From: Oasisia sp. SBJ-2009
Lineage: Eukaryota > Annelida > Polychaeta > Sabellida > Siboglinidae
NCBI GenBank assembly: GCA_964017155.1
Contig: OZ024867.1
Coordinates: 16,626,262-16,690,261 of the forward strand
DNA: 64,000 bases
Reading direction: 5' to 3'
The notes under the pieces were generated by a model. That model saw only the letters and a program-made list of their open reading frames with translations. It was not told where the DNA came from and did no database searches. Below are positions 1 through 13,090 of this stretch, piece by piece. Numbering within the stretch: position 1 is the stretch's first letter; each line of letters begins with the position of its first letter. Position numbers and translations under genes: made by a program.

Positions 1-3000
1 GATGTGTAAGACTTGATGTGTAAGACTTGGTGTGTAAGACTTGATTTGTATGACTTGGTGTGAAACACTTGATGTGTAAGACTTGATGTGTAAGACTTGG
101 TGTGTAAGACTTGGTGTGTAAGACTTGGTGTGTAAGACATGGTGTGTTATACTTGATGTGTAAGATTTGATGTGTAAGACAGGGTGTGAAAGACATGGTG
201 TGTAAGACTTGGTGTGTAAGACATGGTGTGTAAGACTTGATGTGTAAGACATGGTGTGTAAGACTAGGTGTATAAGACATGGTGTGTACGACATGGTGTG
301 TTAGACTTGGTGTGTAACTCATGGTGTGTAAGACTTGGTGTGTAAGACATGGTGTGTAGGACATGGTGTGTAGGACATGGTGTGTAAGACTTGGTGTGTA
401 AAACTTGGTGTGTAAGACATGGTGTGTAAGACCTGGTGTGTAAGACATGGTGTGTAAGACCTGGTGTGTAAGACATGGTGTGTAAGACTTGATGTGTAAG
501 ACCTGGTGTGTAAGACTTTGTGTGTATGACATGGTGTGTAATACTTGATGTGTAAGACTTGATGTGTACGACATTGTGTGTAAGCCCTGGTGTGTAAGAC
601 ATGGTGTGTAAGACCTGGTGTGTAAGACATGGTGTGTAAGACTTGGTTTGTAAGACTTAGTGTGTAAGACATGGTGTTTAAGACATGGTGTGTAAGACAT
701 GGTGTGTAAGACTTGGTGTGAAAGACTTGATGTTTAAGACTTGATGTGTAAGACTTGGCGTGTAAGACTTGGTGTGTAAGACATGGTGTGTAAGACTTGG
801 TGTGTAAGACTTGGTGTGAAAGACTTGATGTGTAAGACTTGATGTGTAAGACTTGATGTGTAAGACTTGGTGTGTAAGACTTGATGTGTAAGACTTGGTG
901 TGAAACACTTGATATGTAAGACTTGATGTGTAAGACTTGGTGTGTAAGACATGGTGTGTAAGACTTGGTGTGTAAGACTCGGTGTGTAAGACATGGTGTG
1001 TAAGACTTGGTGTGTAAGTCTTAGTGTGTAAGACATGGTGTTTAAGACATGGTGTGTAGGACATGGTGTGTAAGACTTGGTGTGTAAAACTTGGTGTGTA
1101 AGACATGGTTTGTAAGACCTGGTGTGTAAGACATGGTGTGTAAGACCTGGTGTGTAAGATATGGTGTGTAAGACTTGATGTGTAAGACCTGGTGTGTAAG
1201 ACTTGGTGTGTAAGACATGGTGTGTAATACTTGATGTGTCAGACTTGATGTGTACGACATGGTGTGTAAGCCCTGGTGTGTAAGACATGGTGTGTAAGAC
1301 ATGGTGTGTAAGACTTGGTGTGTAAGACTTGGTGTGTAAGACTTGGTGTGTAAGCCCTGGTGTGTAAGACATGGTGTGTAAGACCTGGTGTGTAAGACAT
1401 GGTGTGTAAGACTTGGTGTGTAAGACTTAGTGTGGAAGACATGGTGTTTAAGACATGGTGTGTAAGACATGGTGTGTAAGACTTGGTGTGAAAGACTTGA
1501 TGTGTAAGACTTGATGTGTAAGATTTGGTGTGTAAGACTTGGTGTGTAAAACATGGTGTATAAGACATGGTGTGTAAGACTTGGTGTTTAAGACTTGTTG
1601 TGTACGACATGGTGTGTAAGACTTGGTGTGTAAGACATGGTGTGTAAGACTTGGTGTGTAAGACATGGTGTGTAAGACTTGGTGTGTAAGACTTGTTGTG
1701 AAAGACTTGATGTGTAAGACTTGATGTGTAAGACTTGATGTGTAAGACTTGGTGTGTAAGACTTGATTTGTATGACTTGGTGTGAAACACTTGATGTGTA
1801 AGACTTGATGTGTAAGACTTGGTGTGTAAGACTTGGTGTGTAAGACTTGGTGTGTAAGACATGGTGTGTTATACTTGATGTGTAAGATTTGATGTGTAAG
1901 ACAGGGTGTGAAAGACATGGTGTGTAAGACTTGGTGTGTAAGACATGGTGTGTAAGACTTGATGTGTAAGACATGGTGTGTAAGACTAGGTGTATAAGAC
2001 ATGGTGTGTACGACATGGTGTGTAAGACTTGGTGTGTAACTCATGGTGTGTAAGACTTGGTGTGTAAGACATGGTGTGTAGGACATGGTGTGTAGGACAT
2101 GGTGTGTAGGACATGGTGTGTAGGACATGGTGTGTAAGACATGGTGTGTAAGACCTGGTGTGTAAGACATGGTGTGTAAGACCTGGTGTGTAAGACATGG
2201 TGTGTAAGACTTGATGTGTAAGACCTGGTGTGTAAGACTTTGTGTGTATGACATGGTGTGTAATACTTGATGTGTAAGACTTGATGTGTACGACATTGTG
2301 TGTAAGCCCTGGTGTGTAAGACATGGTGTGTAAGACCTGGTGTGTAAGACATGGTGTGTAAGACTTGGTGTGTAAGACTTAGTGTGTAAGACATGGTGTT
2401 TAAGACATGGTGTGTAAGACATGGTGTGTAAGACTTGGTGTGAAAGACTTGATGTTTAAGACTTGATGTGTAAGACTTGGTGTGTAAGACTTGGTGTGTA
2501 AGACATGGTGTGTAAGACTTGGTGTGTAAGACTTGGTGTGAAAGACTTGATGTGTAAGACTTGATGTGTAAGACTTGATGTGTAAGACTTGGTGTGTAAG
2601 ACTTGATGTGTAAGACTTGGTGTGAAACACTTGATATGTAAGACTTGATGTGTAAGACTTGGTGTGTAAGACATGGTGTGTAAGACTTGGTGTGTAAGAC
2701 TCGGTGTGTAAGACATGGTGTGTAAGACTTGGTGTGTAAGTCTTAGTGTGTAAGACATGGTGTTTAAGACATGGTGTGTAGGACATGGTGTGTAAGACTT
2801 GGTGTGTAAAACTTGGTGTGTAAGACATGGTTTGTAAGACCTGGTGTGTAAGACATGGTGTGTAAGACCTGGTGTGTAAGACATGGTGTGTAAGACTTGA
2901 TGTGTAAGACCTGGTGTGTAAGACTTGGTGTGTAAGACATGGTGTGTAATACTTGATGTGTCAGACTTGATGTGTACGACATGGTGTGTAAGCCCTGGTG

Positions 3001-4620
3001 TGTAAGACATGGTGTGTAAGACCTGGTGTGTAAGACATGGTGTGTAAGACTTGGTGTGTAAGACTTGGTGTGTAAGACTTGGTGTGTAAGCCCTGGTGTG
3101 TAAGACATGGTGTGTAAGACCTGGTGTGTAAGACATGGTGTGTAAGACTTGGTGTGTAAGACTTAGTGTGGAAGACATGGTGTTTAAGACATGGTGTGTA
3201 AGACATGGTGTGTAAGACTTGGTGTGAAAGACTTGATGTGTAAGACTTGATGTGTAAGATTTGGTGTGTAAGACTTGGTGTGTAAAACATGGTGTATAAG
3301 ACATGGTGTGTAAGACTTGGTGTTTAAGACTTGGTGTGAAAGACTTGATGTGTAAGACTTGATGTGTAAGACTTGGTGTGTAAGACATGGTGTGTTATAC
3401 TTGATGTGTAAGATTTGATGTGTAAGACATGGTGTGTAAGACATGGTGTGTAAGACTTGGTGTGTAAGACATGGTGTGTAAGACTTGATGTGTAAGACAT
3501 TGTGTGTAAGACTTGGTGTGTAAGACATGGTGTGTAAGACTTGGTGTGTAAGACTCGGTGTGTAAGACATGGTGTGTAAGACATGGTGTGTAAGACTTGG
3601 TGTGAAAGACTTGATGTTTAAGACTTGATGTGTAAGACTTGGCGTGTAAGACTTGGTGTGTAAGACATGGTGTGTAAGACTTGGTGTGTAAGACTTGGTG
3701 TGAAAGACTTGATGTGTAAGACTTGATGTGTAAGACTTGATGTGTAAGACTTGGTGTGTAAGACTTGATGTGTAAGACTTGGTGTGAAACACTTGATATG
3801 TAAGACTTGATGTGTAAGACTTGGTGTGTAAGACATGGTGTGTAAGACTTGGTGTGTAAGACTCGGTGTGTAAGACATGGTGTGTAAGACTTGGTGTGTA
3901 AGTCTTAGTGTGTAAGACATGGTGTTTAAGACATGGTGTGTAGGACATGGTGTGTAAGACTTGGTGTGTAAAACTTGGTGTGTAAGACATGGTTTGTAAG
4001 ACCTGGTGTGTAAGACATGGTGTGTAAGACCTGGTGTGTAAGACATGGTGTGTAAGACTTGATGTGTAAGACCTGGTGTGTAAGACTTGGTGTGTAAGAC
4101 ATGGTGTGTAATACTTGATGTGTCAGACTTGATGTGTACGACATGGTGTGTAAGCCCTGGTGTGTAAGACATGGTGTGTAAGACCTGGTGTGTAAGACAT
4201 GGTGTGTAAGACTTGGTGTGTAAGACTTGGTGTGTAAGACTTGGTGTGTAAGCCCTGGTGTGTAAGACATGGTGTGTAAGACCTGGTGTGTAAGACATGG
4301 TGTGTAAGACTTGGTGTGTAAGACTTAGTGTGGAAGACATGGTGTTTAAGACATGGTGTGTAAGACATGGTGTGTAAGACTTGGTGTGAAAGACTTGATG
4401 TGTAAGACTTGATGTGTAAGATTTGGTGTGTAAGACTTGGTGTGTAAAACATGGTGTATAAGACATGGTGTGTAAGACTTGGTGTTTAAGACTTGTTGTG
4501 TACGACATGGTGTGTAAGACTTGGTGTGTAAGACATGGTGTGTAAGACTTGGTGTGTAAGACATGGTGTGTAAGACTTGGTGTGTAAGACTTGTTGTGAA
4601 AGACTTGATGTGTAAGACTT
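1..4620. repeat. Higher-order repeat, 4620 bp, copy 1
   Basis: This block contains 330 units. It matches 4621-9240 base for base in all lines I compared. Inside, 1-1587 is homologous to 1723-3323 (offset 1722, growing to 1736 after a one-unit difference near 1290) and 734-1722 is homologous to 3618-4620 (offset 2884, then 2898). A 294-bp connector at 3324-3617 does not fit this scheme and resembles sequence near 25450-25640. The period therefore arose by nested partial duplication rather than repetition of one simple block. Confidence 0.92.
3324..3617. repeat. Connector block inside the 4620-bp repeat
   Basis: These 21 units have a variant order not found in the flanking sub-blocks: GTTATACTT, ATTTGATG, a CATTGTG unit and ACTCGG. 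Copies recur at 7944-8237 and 11794-12087. Similar order appears in the mosaic region near 25440-25640 and 33000-33130, so the connector links the ordered and mosaic parts of the array. Confidence 0.75.
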
Positions 4621-7600
4621 GATGTGTAAGACTTGATGTGTAAGACTTGGTGTGTAAGACTTGATTTGTATGACTTGGTGTGAAACACTTGATGTGTAAG
4701 ACTTGATGTGTAAGACTTGGTGTGTAAGACTTGGTGTGTAAGACTTGGTGTGTAAGACATGGTGTGTTATACTTGATGTGTAAGATTTGATGTGTAAGAC
4801 AGGGTGTGAAAGACATGGTGTGTAAGACTTGGTGTGTAAGACATGGTGTGTAAGACTTGATGTGTAAGACATGGTGTGTAAGACTAGGTGTATAAGACAT
4901 GGTGTGTACGACATGGTGTGTTAGACTTGGTGTGTAACTCATGGTGTGTAAGACTTGGTGTGTAAGACATGGTGTGTAGGACATGGTGTGTAGGACATGG
5001 TGTGTAAGACTTGGTGTGTAAAACTTGGTGTGTAAGACATGGTGTGTAAGACCTGGTGTGTAAGACATGGTGTGTAAGACCTGGTGTGTAAGACATGGTG
5101 TGTAAGACTTGATGTGTAAGACCTGGTGTGTAAGACTTTGTGTGTATGACATGGTGTGTAATACTTGATGTGTAAGACTTGATGTGTACGACATTGTGTG
5201 TAAGCCCTGGTGTGTAAGACATGGTGTGTAAGACCTGGTGTGTAAGACATGGTGTGTAAGACTTGGTTTGTAAGACTTAGTGTGTAAGACATGGTGTTTA
5301 AGACATGGTGTGTAAGACATGGTGTGTAAGACTTGGTGTGAAAGACTTGATGTTTAAGACTTGATGTGTAAGACTTGGCGTGTAAGACTTGGTGTGTAAG
5401 ACATGGTGTGTAAGACTTGGTGTGTAAGACTTGGTGTGAAAGACTTGATGTGTAAGACTTGATGTGTAAGACTTGATGTGTAAGACTTGGTGTGTAAGAC
5501 TTGATGTGTAAGACTTGGTGTGAAACACTTGATATGTAAGACTTGATGTGTAAGACTTGGTGTGTAAGACATGGTGTGTAAGACTTGGTGTGTAAGACTC
5601 GGTGTGTAAGACATGGTGTGTAAGACTTGGTGTGTAAGTCTTAGTGTGTAAGACATGGTGTTTAAGACATGGTGTGTAGGACATGGTGTGTAAGACTTGG
5701 TGTGTAAAACTTGGTGTGTAAGACATGGTTTGTAAGACCTGGTGTGTAAGACATGGTGTGTAAGACCTGGTGTGTAAGATATGGTGTGTAAGACTTGATG
5801 TGTAAGACCTGGTGTGTAAGACTTGGTGTGTAAGACATGGTGTGTAATACTTGATGTGTCAGACTTGATGTGTACGACATGGTGTGTAAGCCCTGGTGTG
5901 TAAGACATGGTGTGTAAGACATGGTGTGTAAGACTTGGTGTGTAAGACTTGGTGTGTAAGACTTGGTGTGTAAGCCCTGGTGTGTAAGACATGGTGTGTA
6001 AGACCTGGTGTGTAAGACATGGTGTGTAAGACTTGGTGTGTAAGACTTAGTGTGGAAGACATGGTGTTTAAGACATGGTGTGTAAGACATGGTGTGTAAG
6101 ACTTGGTGTGAAAGACTTGATGTGTAAGACTTGATGTGTAAGATTTGGTGTGTAAGACTTGGTGTGTAAAACATGGTGTATAAGACATGGTGTGTAAGAC
6201 TTGGTGTTTAAGACTTGTTGTGTACGACATGGTGTGTAAGACTTGGTGTGTAAGACATGGTGTGTAAGACTTGGTGTGTAAGACATGGTGTGTAAGACTT
6301 GGTGTGTAAGACTTGTTGTGAAAGACTTGATGTGTAAGACTTGATGTGTAAGACTTGATGTGTAAGACTTGGTGTGTAAGACTTGATTTGTATGACTTGG
6401 TGTGAAACACTTGATGTGTAAGACTTGATGTGTAAGACTTGGTGTGTAAGACTTGGTGTGTAAGACTTGGTGTGTAAGACATGGTGTGTTATACTTGATG
6501 TGTAAGATTTGATGTGTAAGACAGGGTGTGAAAGACATGGTGTGTAAGACTTGGTGTGTAAGACATGGTGTGTAAGACTTGATGTGTAAGACATGGTGTG
6601 TAAGACTAGGTGTATAAGACATGGTGTGTACGACATGGTGTGTAAGACTTGGTGTGTAACTCATGGTGTGTAAGACTTGGTGTGTAAGACATGGTGTGTA
6701 GGACATGGTGTGTAGGACATGGTGTGTAGGACATGGTGTGTAGGACATGGTGTGTAAGACATGGTGTGTAAGACCTGGTGTGTAAGACATGGTGTGTAAG
6801 ACCTGGTGTGTAAGACATGGTGTGTAAGACTTGATGTGTAAGACCTGGTGTGTAAGACTTTGTGTGTATGACATGGTGTGTAATACTTGATGTGTAAGAC
6901 TTGATGTGTACGACATTGTGTGTAAGCCCTGGTGTGTAAGACATGGTGTGTAAGACCTGGTGTGTAAGACATGGTGTGTAAGACTTGGTGTGTAAGACTT
7001 AGTGTGTAAGACATGGTGTTTAAGACATGGTGTGTAAGACATGGTGTGTAAGACTTGGTGTGAAAGACTTGATGTTTAAGACTTGATGTGTAAGACTTGG
7101 TGTGTAAGACTTGGTGTGTAAGACATGGTGTGTAAGACTTGGTGTGTAAGACTTGGTGTGAAAGACTTGATGTGTAAGACTTGATGTGTAAGACTTGATG
7201 TGTAAGACTTGGTGTGTAAGACTTGATGTGTAAGACTTGGTGTGAAACACTTGATATGTAAGACTTGATGTGTAAGACTTGGTGTGTAAGACATGGTGTG
7301 TAAGACTTGGTGTGTAAGACTCGGTGTGTAAGACATGGTGTGTAAGACTTGGTGTGTAAGTCTTAGTGTGTAAGACATGGTGTTTAAGACATGGTGTGTA
7401 GGACATGGTGTGTAAGACTTGGTGTGTAAAACTTGGTGTGTAAGACATGGTTTGTAAGACCTGGTGTGTAAGACATGGTGTGTAAGACCTGGTGTGTAAG
7501 ACATGGTGTGTAAGACTTGATGTGTAAGACCTGGTGTGTAAGACTTGGTGTGTAAGACATGGTGTGTAATACTTGATGTGTCAGACTTGATGTGTACGAC

Positions 7601-9240
7601 ATGGTGTGTAAGCCCTGGTGTGTAAGACATGGTGTGTAAGACCTGGTGTGTAAGACATGGTGTGTAAGACTTGGTGTGTAAGACTTGGTGTGTAAGACTT
7701 GGTGTGTAAGCCCTGGTGTGTAAGACATGGTGTGTAAGACCTGGTGTGTAAGACATGGTGTGTAAGACTTGGTGTGTAAGACTTAGTGTGGAAGACATGG
7801 TGTTTAAGACATGGTGTGTAAGACATGGTGTGTAAGACTTGGTGTGAAAGACTTGATGTGTAAGACTTGATGTGTAAGATTTGGTGTGTAAGACTTGGTG
7901 TGTAAAACATGGTGTATAAGACATGGTGTGTAAGACTTGGTGTTTAAGACTTGGTGTGAAAGACTTGATGTGTAAGACTTGATGTGTAAGACTTGGTGTG
8001 TAAGACATGGTGTGTTATACTTGATGTGTAAGATTTGATGTGTAAGACATGGTGTGTAAGACATGGTGTGTAAGACTTGGTGTGTAAGACATGGTGTGTA
8101 AGACTTGATGTGTAAGACATTGTGTGTAAGACTTGGTGTGTAAGACATGGTGTGTAAGACTTGGTGTGTAAGACTCGGTGTGTAAGACATGGTGTGTAAG
8201 ACATGGTGTGTAAGACTTGGTGTGAAAGACTTGATGTTTAAGACTTGATGTGTAAGACTTGGCGTGTAAGACTTGGTGTGTAAGACATGGTGTGTAAGAC
8301 TTGGTGTGTAAGACTTGGTGTGAAAGACTTGATGTGTAAGACTTGATGTGTAAGACTTGATGTGTAAGACTTGGTGTGTAAGACTTGATGTGTAAGACTT
8401 GGTGTGAAACACTTGATATGTAAGACTTGATGTGTAAGACTTGGTGTGTAAGACATGGTGTGTAAGACTTGGTGTGTAAGACTCGGTGTGTAAGACATGG
8501 TGTGTAAGACTTGGTGTGTAAGTCTTAGTGTGTAAGACATGGTGTTTAAGACATGGTGTGTAGGACATGGTGTGTAAGACTTGGTGTGTAAAACTTGGTG
8601 TGTAAGACATGGTTTGTAAGACCTGGTGTGTAAGACATGGTGTGTAAGACCTGGTGTGTAAGACATGGTGTGTAAGACTTGATGTGTAAGACCTGGTGTG
8701 TAAGACTTGGTGTGTAAGACATGGTGTGTAATACTTGATGTGTCAGACTTGATGTGTACGACATGGTGTGTAAGCCCTGGTGTGTAAGACATGGTGTGTA
8801 AGACCTGGTGTGTAAGACATGGTGTGTAAGACTTGGTGTGTAAGACTTGGTGTGTAAGACTTGGTGTGTAAGCCCTGGTGTGTAAGACATGGTGTGTAAG
8901 ACCTGGTGTGTAAGACATGGTGTGTAAGACTTGGTGTGTAAGACTTAGTGTGGAAGACATGGTGTTTAAGACATGGTGTGTAAGACATGGTGTGTAAGAC
9001 TTGGTGTGAAAGACTTGATGTGTAAGACTTGATGTGTAAGATTTGGTGTGTAAGACTTGGTGTGTAAAACATGGTGTATAAGACATGGTGTGTAAGACTT
9101 GGTGTTTAAGACTTGTTGTGTACGACATGGTGTGTAAGACTTGGTGTGTAAGACATGGTGTGTAAGACTTGGTGTGTAAGACATGGTGTGTAAGACTTGG
9201 TGTGTAAGACTTGTTGTGAAAGACTTGATGTGTAAGACTT
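4621..9240. repeat. Higher-order repeat, 4620 bp, copy 2
   Basis: This is the second 330-unit copy, directly abutting the first. Rare markers recur at exactly +4620: GATTTGTATGACTT at 4663 and 6385, the GTGTTAGAC variant at 4919 and the GGCGTG variant near 5378. I found no difference from copy 1 in the lines compared, which suggests very recent duplication or ongoing homogenisation. Confidence 0.92.
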
Positions 9241-12200
9241 GATGTGTAAGACTTGATGTGTAAGACTTGGTGTGTAAGACTTGATTTGTATGACTTGGTG
9301 TGAAACACTTGATGTGTAAGACTTGATGTGTAAGACTTGGTGTGTAAGACTTGGTGTGTAAGACTTGGTGTGTAAGACATGGTGTGTTATACTTGATGTG
9401 TAAGATTTGATGTGTAAGACAGGGTGTGAAAGACATGGTGTGTAAGACTTGGTGTGTAAGACATGGTGTGTAAGACTTGATGTGTAAGACATGGTGTGTA
9501 AGACTAGGTGTATAAGACATGGTGTGTACGACATGGTGTGTAAGACTTGGTGTGTAACTCATGGTGTGTAAGACTTGGTGTGTAAGACATGGTGTGTAGG
9601 ACATGGTGTGTAGGACATGGTGTGTAGGACATGGTGTGTAGGACATGGTGTGTAAGACATGGTGTGTAAGACCTGGTGTGTAAGACATGGTGTGTAAGAC
9701 CTGGTGTGTAAGACATGGTGTGTAAGACTTGATGTGTAAGACCTGGTGTGTAAGACTTTGTGTGTATGACATGGTGTGTAATACTTGATGTGTAAGACTT
9801 GATGTGTACGACATTGTGTGTAAGCCCTGGTGTGTAAGACATGGTGTGTAAGACCTGGTGTGTAAGACATGGTGTGTAAGACTTGGTGTGTAAGACTTAG
9901 TGTGTAAGACATGGTGTTTAAGACATGGTGTGTAAGACATGGTGTGTAAGACTTGGTGTGAAAGACTTGATGTTTAAGACTTGATGTGTAAGACTTGGTG
10001 TGTAAGACTTGGTGTGTAAGACATGGTGTGTAAGACTTGGTGTGTAAGACTTGGTGTGAAAGACTTGATGTGTAAGACTTGATGTGTAAGACTTGATGTG
10101 TAAGACTTGGTGTGTAAGACTTGATGTGTAAGACTTGGTGTGAAACACTTGATATGTAAGACTTGATGTGTAAGACTTGGTGTGTAAGACATGGTGTGTA
10201 AGACTTGGTGTGTAAGACTCGGTGTGTAAGACATGGTGTGTAAGACTTGGTGTGTAAGTCTTAGTGTGTAAGACATGGTGTTTAAGACATGGTGTGTAGG
10301 ACATGGTGTGTAAGACTTGGTGTGTAAAACTTGGTGTGTAAGACATGGTTTGTAAGACCTGGTGTGTAAGACATGGTGTGTAAGACCTGGTGTGTAAGAC
10401 ATGGTGTGTAAGACTTGATGTGTAAGACCTGGTGTGTAAGACTTGGTGTGTAAGACATGGTGTGTAATACTTGATGTGTCAGACTTGATGTGTACGACAT
10501 GGTGTGTAAGCCCTGGTGTGTAAGACATGGTGTGTAAGACCTGGTGTGTAAGACATGGTGTGTAAGACTTGGTGTGTAAGACTTGGTGTGTAAGACTTGG
10601 TGTGTAAGCCCTGGTGTGTAAGACATGGTGTGTAAGACCTGGTGTGTAAGACATGGTGTGTAAGACTTGGTGTGTAAGACTTAGTGTGGAAGACATGGTG
10701 TTTAAGACATGGTGTGTAAGACATGGTGTGTAAGACTTGGTGTGAAAGACTTGATGTGTAAGACTTGATGTGTAAGATTTGGTGTGTAAGACTTGGTGTG
10801 TAAAACATGGTGTGTAAGACATGGTGTGTAAGACTTGGTGTGTAAGACTTAGTGTGTAAGACATGGTGTTTAAGACATGGTGTGTAAGACATGGTGTGTA
10901 AGACTTGGTGTGAAAGACTTGATGTTTAAGACTTGATGTGTAAGACTTGGTGTGTAAGACTTGGTGTGTAAGACATGGTGTGTAAGACTTGGTGTGTAAG
11001 ACTTGGTGTGAAAGACTTGATGTGTAAGACTTGATGTGTAAGACTTGATGTGTAAGACTTGGTGTGTAAGACTTGATGTGTAAGACTTGGTGTGAAACAC
11101 TTGATATGTAAGACTTGATGTGTAAGACTTGGTGTGTAAGACATGGTGTGTAAGACTTGGTGTGTAAGACTCGGTGTGTAAGACATGGTGTGTAAGACTT
11201 GGTGTGTAAGTCTTAGTGTGTAAGACATGGTGTTTAAGACATGGTGTGTAGGACATGGTGTGTAAGACTTGGTGTGTAAAACTTGGTGTGTAAGACATGG
11301 TTTGTAAGACCTGGTGTGTAAGACATGGTGTGTAAGACCTGGTGTGTAAGACATGGTGTGTAAGACTTGATGTGTAAGACCTGGTGTGTAAGACTTGGTG
11401 TGTAAGACATGGTGTGTAATACTTGATGTGTCAGACTTGATGTGTACGACATGGTGTGTAAGCCCTGGTGTGTAAGACATGGTGTGTAAGACCTGGTGTG
11501 TAAGACATGGTGTGTAAGACTTGGTGTGTAAGACTTGGTGTGTAAGACTTGGTGTGTAAGCCCTGGTGTGTAAGACATGGTGTGTAAGACCTGGTGTGTA
11601 AGACATGGTGTGTAAGACTTGGTGTGTAAGACTTAGTGTGGAAGACATGGTGTTTAAGACATGGTGTGTAAGACATGGTGTGTAAGACTTGGTGTGAAAG
11701 ACTTGATGTGTAAGACTTGATGTGTAAGATTTGGTGTGTAAGACTTGGTGTGTAAAACATGGTGTATAAGACATGGTGTGTAAGACTTGGTGTTTAAGAC
11801 TTGGTGTGAAAGACTTGATGTGTAAGACTTGATGTGTAAGACTTGGTGTGTAAGACATGGTGTGTTATACTTGATGTGTAAGATTTGATGTGTAAGACAT
11901 GGTGTGTAAGACATGGTGTGTAAGACTTGGTGTGTAAGACATGGTGTGTAAGACTTGATGTGTAAGACATTGTGTGTAAGACTTGGTGTGTAAGACATGG
12001 TGTGTAAGACTTGGTGTGTAAGACTCGGTGTGTAAGACATGGTGTGTAAGACATGGTGTGTAAGACTTGGTGTGAAAGACTTGATGTTTAAGACTTGATG
12101 TGTAAGACTTGGCGTGTAAGACTTGGTGTGTAAGACATGGTGTGTAAGACTTGGTGTGTAAGACTTGGTGTGAAAGACTTGATGTGTAAGACTTGATGTG

Positions 12201-13090
12201 TAAGACTTGATGTGTAAGACTTGGTGTGTAAGACTTGATGTGTAAGACTTGGTGTGAAACACTTGATATGTAAGACTTGATGTGTAAGACTTGGTGTGTA
12301 AGACATGGTGTGTAAGACTTGGTGTGTAAGACTCGGTGTGTAAGACATGGTGTGTAAGACTTGGTGTGTAAGTCTTAGTGTGTAAGACATGGTGTTTAAG
12401 ACATGGTGTGTAGGACATGGTGTGTAAGACTTGGTGTGTAAAACTTGGTGTGTAAGACATGGTTTGTAAGACCTGGTGTGTAAGACATGGTGTGTAAGAC
12501 CTGGTGTGTAAGACATGGTGTGTAAGACTTGATGTGTAAGACCTGGTGTGTAAGACTTGGTGTGTAAGACATGGTGTGTAATACTTGATGTGTCAGACTT
12601 GATGTGTACGACATGGTGTGTAAGCCCTGGTGTGTAAGACATGGTGTGTAAGACCTGGTGTGTAAGACATGGTGTGTAAGACTTGGTGTGTAAGACTTGG
12701 TGTGTAAGACTTGGTGTGTAAGCCCTGGTGTGTAAGACATGGTGTGTAAGACCTGGTGTGTAAGACATGGTGTGTAAGACTTGGTGTGTAAGACTTAGTG
12801 TGGAAGACATGGTGTTTAAGACATGGTGTGTAAGACATGGTGTGTAAGACTTGGTGTGAAAGACTTGATGTGTAAGACTTGATGTGTAAGATTTGGTGTG
12901 TAAGACTTGGTGTGTAAAACATGGTGTATAAGACATGGTGTGTAAGACTTGGTGTTTAAGACTTGTTGTGTACGACATGGTGTGTAAGACTTGGTGTGTA
13001 AGACATGGTGTGTAAGACTTGGTGTGTAAGACATGGTGTGTAAGACTTGGTGTGTAAGACTTGTTGTGAAAGACTTGATGTGTAAGACTT
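9241..13090. repeat. Shortened higher-order repeat, 3850 bp, copy 3
   Basis: This block begins like the 4620-bp copies but is 770 bp (55 units) shorter. Markers after about 10870 sit at +3850 relative to copy 2 (7804 to 11654, 8238 to 12088, 9504 to 13354). It also holds a 952-bp (68-unit) step between homologous segments at 9918 and 10870. Near 9541-9660 it carries four consecutive TAGGACAT units and TAAGAC, the state of the inner 1723-type sub-block, instead of the two such units and TTAGAC found at the start of copies 1 and 2. This is the pattern of unequal exchange out of register. Confidence 0.88.
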
